NCBI GenBank assembly: GCA_025361705.1
Contig: JANYJW010000052.1
Coordinates: 1-64,000, forward strand
Origin: Gemmatimonas sp.
Lineage (GTDB): Bacteria; Gemmatimonadota; Gemmatimonadetes; Gemmatimonadales; Gemmatimonadaceae
Reading direction: 5' to 3'
Length of the DNA stretch: 64,000 nucleotides
Both the position numbers and the translations under genes were made by a program. Positions within the stretch are counted from its first letter, which is position 1. The number at the start of each line of letters is the position of its first letter. This document shows positions 59,939 to 64,000 of this stretch, in pieces. The notes beneath the pieces were generated by a model. That model saw nothing but the letters and a program-made list of their open reading frames with translations, was not told where the DNA came from and made no database searches.

Positions 59939-62900
59939 ATGCAGAGGGTCCGCCTGTTGTTCCTGTGCCTGTGCCTGTGCCTCTTCCCCGCCCTTCCGCT
60001 GGGCGCGCAGGGCTATTTCGGCCAGAACCAGGTGCAATTCCAGAAGTTCAACTGGAAGGTCCTCAAGACCGAGCACTTTGATATCCACTACTACCCGGAG
60101 GAGACGCAGATGGCGCGCCTCGCCGGGAGCATGGCGGAGCGCTCGTACGCGCGGCTGTCGCGCGTGATGAACTACCAGTTCAAGGAACGCAAGCCGATCA
60201 TCGTCTTCGCCTCGCGCGGCGCCTTTGCGCAGAACAACGTGTTCGGCGATCTGGGCGAGGGCACGGGCGGCGTGACGGACGCGCTGCGCCAGCGCAACAT
60301 GTTCTTCTTCACCGGTGATCTGGGCGAATCGGAGCATGTGCTGACGCACGAGATGGTGCACCAATTCCAGTACGATGTCTTTTCGCGCGGCCGGGCGGGC
60401 CAGGGACTCGACGCACTGCAGCAGCGCCAGCCGCCGCTCTGGTTTGCCGAGGGCATGGCCGAGTACCTGTCGGTCGGGCCCATGCATCCGGCGACGGACG
60501 GCGTGATCCGCGACGCCGCGCTGAGCGGCAAGTTCCCGACCGTCGAGGATCTCGAGCGCCGGCCCGACCAGTTCTTTCCGTACCGGTATGGCGAGTCGCT
60601 GTTCCGCTACGTGGGCGCGCGCTGGGGCGACGAGGTCATCGGCGAGATCATGCAGTCGACGCCGACGCTCGGCTACGACCGTGCGTTCAAGCGCCAGCTC
60701 GGCCTCTCGCTCGAGGAACTGGGCGGCGAGTGGAAGGACGCCATGCAGGCCCAGTACCTGCCGCAGGTGGGGCAGCTCGACCGGCCGCGCAAGATCGCCA
60801 CGTCGCTGCTGACGGAACGCAAGACGGGCGGCGTCATTCCCGTCTACGTGGCGCCGGCGTTGTCGGGCGACGGCAGGCACATCGCGTATATCTCGACGGG
60901 AAGTCTCGTGAAGGCCGAAGTCTTCCTCGACCTCTACCTGGCTGACGCACAGACGGGCAAGCGGCTGAAGCGGCTCACCAACAGCACGCTCAACCCCGAG
61001 TTTGAGGAGCTGCGCTACGCCTACTCGCAGAGCGCGTTCTCGCGTGACGGCAACCGGCTGGCGTTCACCGCGCAGCGCGCCGGGCGGGATGTCCTCTACG
61101 TGCTTGACGTCAACACGCGCCGCGTGCTGCGGCGCCTCGACACCGGTCTCGACGCGATGGTGGGTCCGTCATGGTCGCCCGACGGCACGCGCCTCGTGTT
61201 CAGCGGGCTGAGCGGCGGCATTTCGGACCTGTACGTCATCGACGCGGACGGCAGCAACCTGCGGCGCCTCACCAACGACGTGTACGGCGACGTGATGCCG
61301 GCTTGGTCGCCCGATGGCAGCAAGATTGCGTTTGCCAGCGAGCGCGGCCCGCAGACGCAGCTCGACGTGCTGCGGTTCGGCAAGTGGCAGATCAGCGTCC
61401 TCGACCTGGCATCGGGCACGATGACCGTGCTGCCGGGGCAGGCGGGCAAGAACATGAACCCGCAGTGGGCACCGGACGGCAAGACGCTGGCGTTCATCAG
61501 CGACCGCGCCGGCATTCCGCAGGTCTTCCTGTACGACTTCGCCGATCAGCAACACTACCAGCTCACGCACCTGGTGGGCGGCGTGCAGTCGGTCACGGAA
61601 AACAGCCCGGCGCTCACGTGGGCAGCAGACGCCGACCGCATGGCGTTCGTGTACTCCGAGAACAACACGTACACGGTGTGGCAGGTGTCCAACCCGCGCG
61701 CCCTGCGCACGGACGCGTACCGCGCGGCGCCGGTGGTGGCGCGCGCGGCGAACGACGTGACGCCGACCGACTCGGCGTCCATCCGCCGGGTGCGCGAGCG
61801 GGCGGCGGCTGAGGCGAACGTGAGCGCCATTGTGGCCAAGGTGGCGGTGGGCCGCGACAGCGTGATTCCCCAGCCCCCGGGTGCCGGGCGCGATCCGCGG
61901 CGGCAGTCGGTGTATCGCGGCGACGCGGGGCTGCGCGCCACCGACAAGCTGCCCGAGAATCTCGGCGCCGCGGGAACGGGCGTCAGCGTGGCGGTGCTGC
62001 TCGACAGCGCGGCGTTCGCCCTGCCCGACACGTCCAAGTTCGTCGAGAGCCGCTACCCCGGGCGGCTCCGTCCCGAGTACATCGCGCGCCCGCAGGTGGG
62101 CTACGCGCAGGACAACTACGGGCGTGGCGTCTACGGCGGCACGGCCATCGTGCTTTCCGATCTCGTGGGCAACAGGCACCTCGCGCTCGCCGGGGGCATC
62201 AACGGGCGCATCGAGGAAGCCCAGGTGTTCGCGGCGTACACGTCGCAGGGCGGACGCTTCCAATACACCGCAGGCATCCAGCAGCAGCCGAGTTTCTTCC
62301 TGCTCGGCGCCGCGATGACCCCGGTGAGCAGCACGCAGGCGATCCAGGAACAGGCACTGGCGCGCTACATCCAGCGCAGCGCGTTCCTCGCCGGGCTCTA
62401 TCCGCTCAACCGCTTCAACCGGTTTGAGTACGGGGTGAGCTTCAACAACATCGACCGGTCGCTGATGTTCATCAGCTACGGCGTGGACTACGCGTACGGG
62501 TACACGACGCAGACGGTGCTCGACAGCATCGTCAACATGTCGTCGCTCAATTTCGTGGCGCCGTACGCCGCCTACGTGCACGACAACACGATCAACGGCC
62601 TCACGGGTCCCATCTACGGCCAGCGCTACCGGTTCGAGCTGGAGCACGCCGCCGGCAACCTGAGCTGGACCAACTACAACGTCGACTACCGGCGCTACGA
62701 CGCGCTGCTGTTCAGCTACCTCACGCTGGCGACGCGCGTGCAGACGGCGATCTCGGTGGGCAGCGACTCGGCCGAGCGGAACTTCCCCAAGTACATCGGG
62801 CGCTCCGACCTCGTGCGCGGCTACGACCGCGAGAACTACTACTCAAGCGCGTGTGCGTCGGCGACGGCGGGCACCGACGGCGCGTGCTCGGCCACGCAGC

Positions 62901-63232
62901 TGCTTGGCTCACGCGTCGCCTTTGCCAACGTGGAACTGCGCTTCCCCGTGTTTCGCCCGTTCCGCTACCACAAGACGAACATTTCGTTCATTCCCATTGA
63001 CGGCCTGATCTTTGCCGATGCCGGCATGGCGTGGTCCAAGGGGCAGACGATATCGACCTCGCGCCCGGTCAACTACGACTGGAACACGCAGCGCTACCCG
63101 CTGCGCAGCTACGGGTACGGGTTCCGCGTCAACCTGTTCAACTTCGCCATCTTGCGCATCGACAAGTCGTACCCGCTCGATGCGTCGTCAAAGAAGGGGT
63201 ACTGGTTCTGGACGCTGGGACCGAGTTTCTAG
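59939..63232 (+). CDS. Zincin peptidase - TolB propeller - outer membrane beta-barrel fusion
   Basis: The 1097-residue protein has a signal peptide (LFLCLCLCLFPALPLGAQG). Residues about 40-270 form a gluzincin-like peptidase with HEMVH in LTHEMVHQFQYD and a possible third ligand in LWFAEGMAEYLSVG. Residues about 275-580 carry TolB/WD-type propeller repeats (SWSPDGTRLVF, AWSPDGSKIAF, QWAPDGKTLAF). Residues about 715-1097 look like an Omp85/surface-antigen-type barrel, with alternating aromatic strands and a terminal Phe (WFWTLGPSF). This predicts a surface-anchored metalloprotease. The physiological substrate is unknown. Confidence 0.85.
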   Translation: MQRVRLLFLCLCLCLFPALPLGAQGYFGQNQVQFQKFNWKVLKTEHFDIHYYPEETQMARLAGSMAERSYARLSRVMNYQFKERKPIIVFASRGAFAQNNVFGDLGEGTGGVTDALRQRNMFFFTGDLGESEHVLTHEMVHQFQYDVFSRGRAGQGLDALQQRQPPLWFAEGMAEYLSVGPMHPATDGVIRDAALSGKFPTVEDLERRPDQFFPYRYGESLFRYVGARWGDEVIGEIMQSTPTLGYDRAFKRQLGLSLEELGGEWKDAMQAQYLPQVGQLDRPRKIATSLLTERKTGGVIPVYVAPALSGDGRHIAYISTGSLVKAEVFLDLYLADAQTGKRLKRLTNSTLNPEFEELRYAYSQSAFSRDGNRLAFTAQRAGRDVLYVLDVNTRRVLRRLDTGLDAMVGPSWSPDGTRLVFSGLSGGISDLYVIDADGSNLRRLTNDVYGDVMPAWSPDGSKIAFASERGPQTQLDVLRFGKWQISVLDLASGTMTVLPGQAGKNMNPQWAPDGKTLAFISDRAGIPQVFLYDFADQQHYQLTHLVGGVQSVTENSPALTWAADADRMAFVYSENNTYTVWQVSNPRALRTDAYRAAPVVARAANDVTPTDSASIRRVRERAAAEANVSAIVAKVAVGRDSVIPQPPGAGRDPRRQSVYRGDAGLRATDKLPENLGAAGTGVSVAVLLDSAAFALPDTSKFVESRYPGRLRPEYIARPQVGYAQDNYGRGVYGGTAIVLSDLVGNRHLALAGGINGRIEEAQVFAAYTSQGGRFQYTAGIQQQPSFFLLGAAMTPVSSTQAIQEQALARYIQRSAFLAGLYPLNRFNRFEYGVSFNNIDRSLMFISYGVDYAYGYTTQTVLDSIVNMSSLNFVAPYAAYVHDNTINGLTGPIYGQRYRFELEHAAGNLSWTNYNVDYRRYDALLFSYLTLATRVQTAISVGSDSAERNFPKYIGRSDLVRGYDRENYYSSACASATAGTDGACSATQLLGSRVAFANVELRFPVFRPFRYHKTNISFIPIDGLIFADAGMAWSKGQTISTSRPVNYDWNTQRYPLRSYGYGFRVNLFNFAILRIDKSYPLDASSKKGYWFWTLGPSF

Positions 63233-63454
63233 GGGCGACGGACGACCTGAATTCCGGATTGCGATGCAGGATGACGATGTCGGATGGCGATGGCCGATGG
63301 CCCCGTGGATGTTCCGCGGGGCCATCGGCCATCAGGGGCCTCGTCCATGGGGATCCTCGTCCATCGGGGTCCTCGATCGGAATCGACCAGCGAAATCCTG
63401 AGTCCAAGTCCTCACTCTCTTTCGCCGCCCCTTCCACCCCGCCAAATTAGGTGG
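63233..63454. repeat. Spacer with perfect 17-bp hairpin and GATGGC/CCATCG words
   Basis: GATGGCCGATGGCCCCG (63289-63305) and CGGGGCCATCGGCCATC (63317-63333) form a perfect 17-bp stem with an 11-base loop. Around it lie GGATGGCGATGG, CTCGTCCATGGGG, CTCGTCCATCGGGG and GATCGGAATCG words. The stem is probably the terminator of the protease-barrel gene, 57 bases after its stop. No gene is supported in this 222-base stretch. Confidence 0.75.
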
Positions 63455-64000
63455 ATGCGCCGCTCCGCCCTCGTCCTCTGCTGCCTGCTCGCGGCCGCGT
63501 GCGCCAAGTCCCCTGATGCGGGGGCCACGGCGGGGGGGTCGGCGACGAGCGCTTCGGGCCCGGATGCCATTCTCCTGCGCTTTCCGCGCCTCGGCGGCAC
63601 GGCACGGGCGTACCGCTGGTGGCGCGACAGCAGCATCTGGACGTCGACGCAGCGTGCGCCGGCCGTCACCGACGCGCTGGCGTTCGACGCCCAGCAGGGC
63701 GTTCTCGTGGTGGTCGACGCTGCCCGCATGCCGGTGCGCGTGGACTTGCGCGTGGGGCGCGTCACCCCTGCCACGTCGGAGCGACTGCGCGCCATTGCGT
63801 CGGCCGATGGCTACTCGGTGTTCGGCGTCGCCCCCACCGGCGAGATCGTTCGGCTCACCAGCAGCGGCGCGTGGCGGGTACGCGCGCCGGCGCCGGTGCG
63901 GGCGCTGCTGCCCCTCCCCGACGGCGCGCTGCTCGTCCTCAGCGATGCCGCCGGTGGCGGCGTCACCATTCGCAAGCTGCATCCGCCCGAAGCAAAGATC
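63455..64000 (+). CDS. Lipoprotein, partial (runs off the window)
   Basis: The ATG at 63455 opens an uninterrupted frame to the window edge (182 codons). MRRSALVLCCLLAAACAKS is a lipoprotein signal with lipobox AAAC. The mature part is beta-rich, with repeats such as GYSVFGVAPTGEIVRLTSSGAW and ALLPLPDGALLVLSDAAGGG that suggest propeller-like blades. AGGTGG lies directly before the ATG. The C-terminus is not visible, so the family cannot be named. Confidence 0.75.
   Translation, partial: MRRSALVLCCLLAAACAKSPDAGATAGGSATSASGPDAILLRFPRLGGTARAYRWWRDSSIWTSTQRAPAVTDALAFDAQQGVLVVVDAARMPVRVDLRVGRVTPATSERLRAIASADGYSVFGVAPTGEIVRLTSSGAWRVRAPAPVRALLPLPDGALLVLSDAAGGGVTIRKLHPPEAKI

Overview
The window is 64 kb of high-GC, densely coded chromosome. 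Its gene set suggests a Gemmatimonadota bacterium or a close relative: a SusC/SusD starch-utilisation locus, a tricorn-like protease, secreted M28 and S9 peptidases, Bacteroidota-style DUF4159/DUF4175 genes, and a zincin/beta-propeller/outer-membrane-barrel fusion. The phylum is an inference from gene content; there is no rRNA gene here to confirm it. Genes are packed into operons, and five start/stop junctions are GTGA overlaps. No integrase, transposase or CRISPR array is visible.

Layout. 0.1-5.6 kb: a DUF1697 protein, a secreted tricorn homologue and a DUF4153 membrane protein. 5.7-17.2 kb (minus strand): a Sus-like alpha-glucan locus transcribed susC, susD, alpha-amylase, GH97, MGH1-type hydrolase, truncated acyltransferase. 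17.5-22.5 kb: Tat-exported sulfatase, M28 peptidase, tRNA-Ser(UGA), S9 peptidase. 22.6-25.1 kb: tRNA-Ser(GCU), a repeat-filled spacer, gltX and a LexA homologue lacking both catalytic residues. 25.1-30.4 kb (minus): a secreted protein of unknown role, a JAMM-DinG helicase fusion, an FAH-family hydrolase and a membrane-anchored protein. 30.5-38.5 kb (minus): thioredoxin, a hypothetical protein, rsmI, DUF4159, DUF4175 and a TPR protein. 38.6-48.8 kb: mainly housekeeping genes (methylmalonyl-CoA epimerase, pdxJ, ispE, tRNA-Gln, prs, rplY, pth, ychF), with an Hpt-like protein lacking its histidines and a four-helix-bundle gene flanked by inverted repeats.

48.9-57.0 kb (minus strand) is the highlight: a complete lasso-peptide cluster. 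Its order is B1 (PqqD-like recognition protein), B2 (leader protease), two homologous 61-residue precursors, C (asparagine-synthetase-like cyclase), K (HPr-kinase-like kinase), N (nucleotidyltransferase) and D (ABC exporter). A well-formed promoter sits just in front of the two precursor genes. Both predicted cores are 18 residues, with Lys or Arg at position 1, Asp at position 9 and a C-terminal Thr. That fits a phosphorylated and possibly further modified lasso peptide. A CheW protein with a zinc-binding CZB domain inserted in it follows the exporter.

57.0-64.0 kb (plus): the rpsF-rpsR-DUF2232-rplI ribosomal operon with its promoter, rsfS, the 1097-residue zincin/propeller/barrel protein, and a lipoprotein cut by the window edge.

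Intergenic spaces carry several families of degenerate short-word repeats arranged as long imperfect inverted repeats. One family recurs at six sites between 39 and 49 kb.
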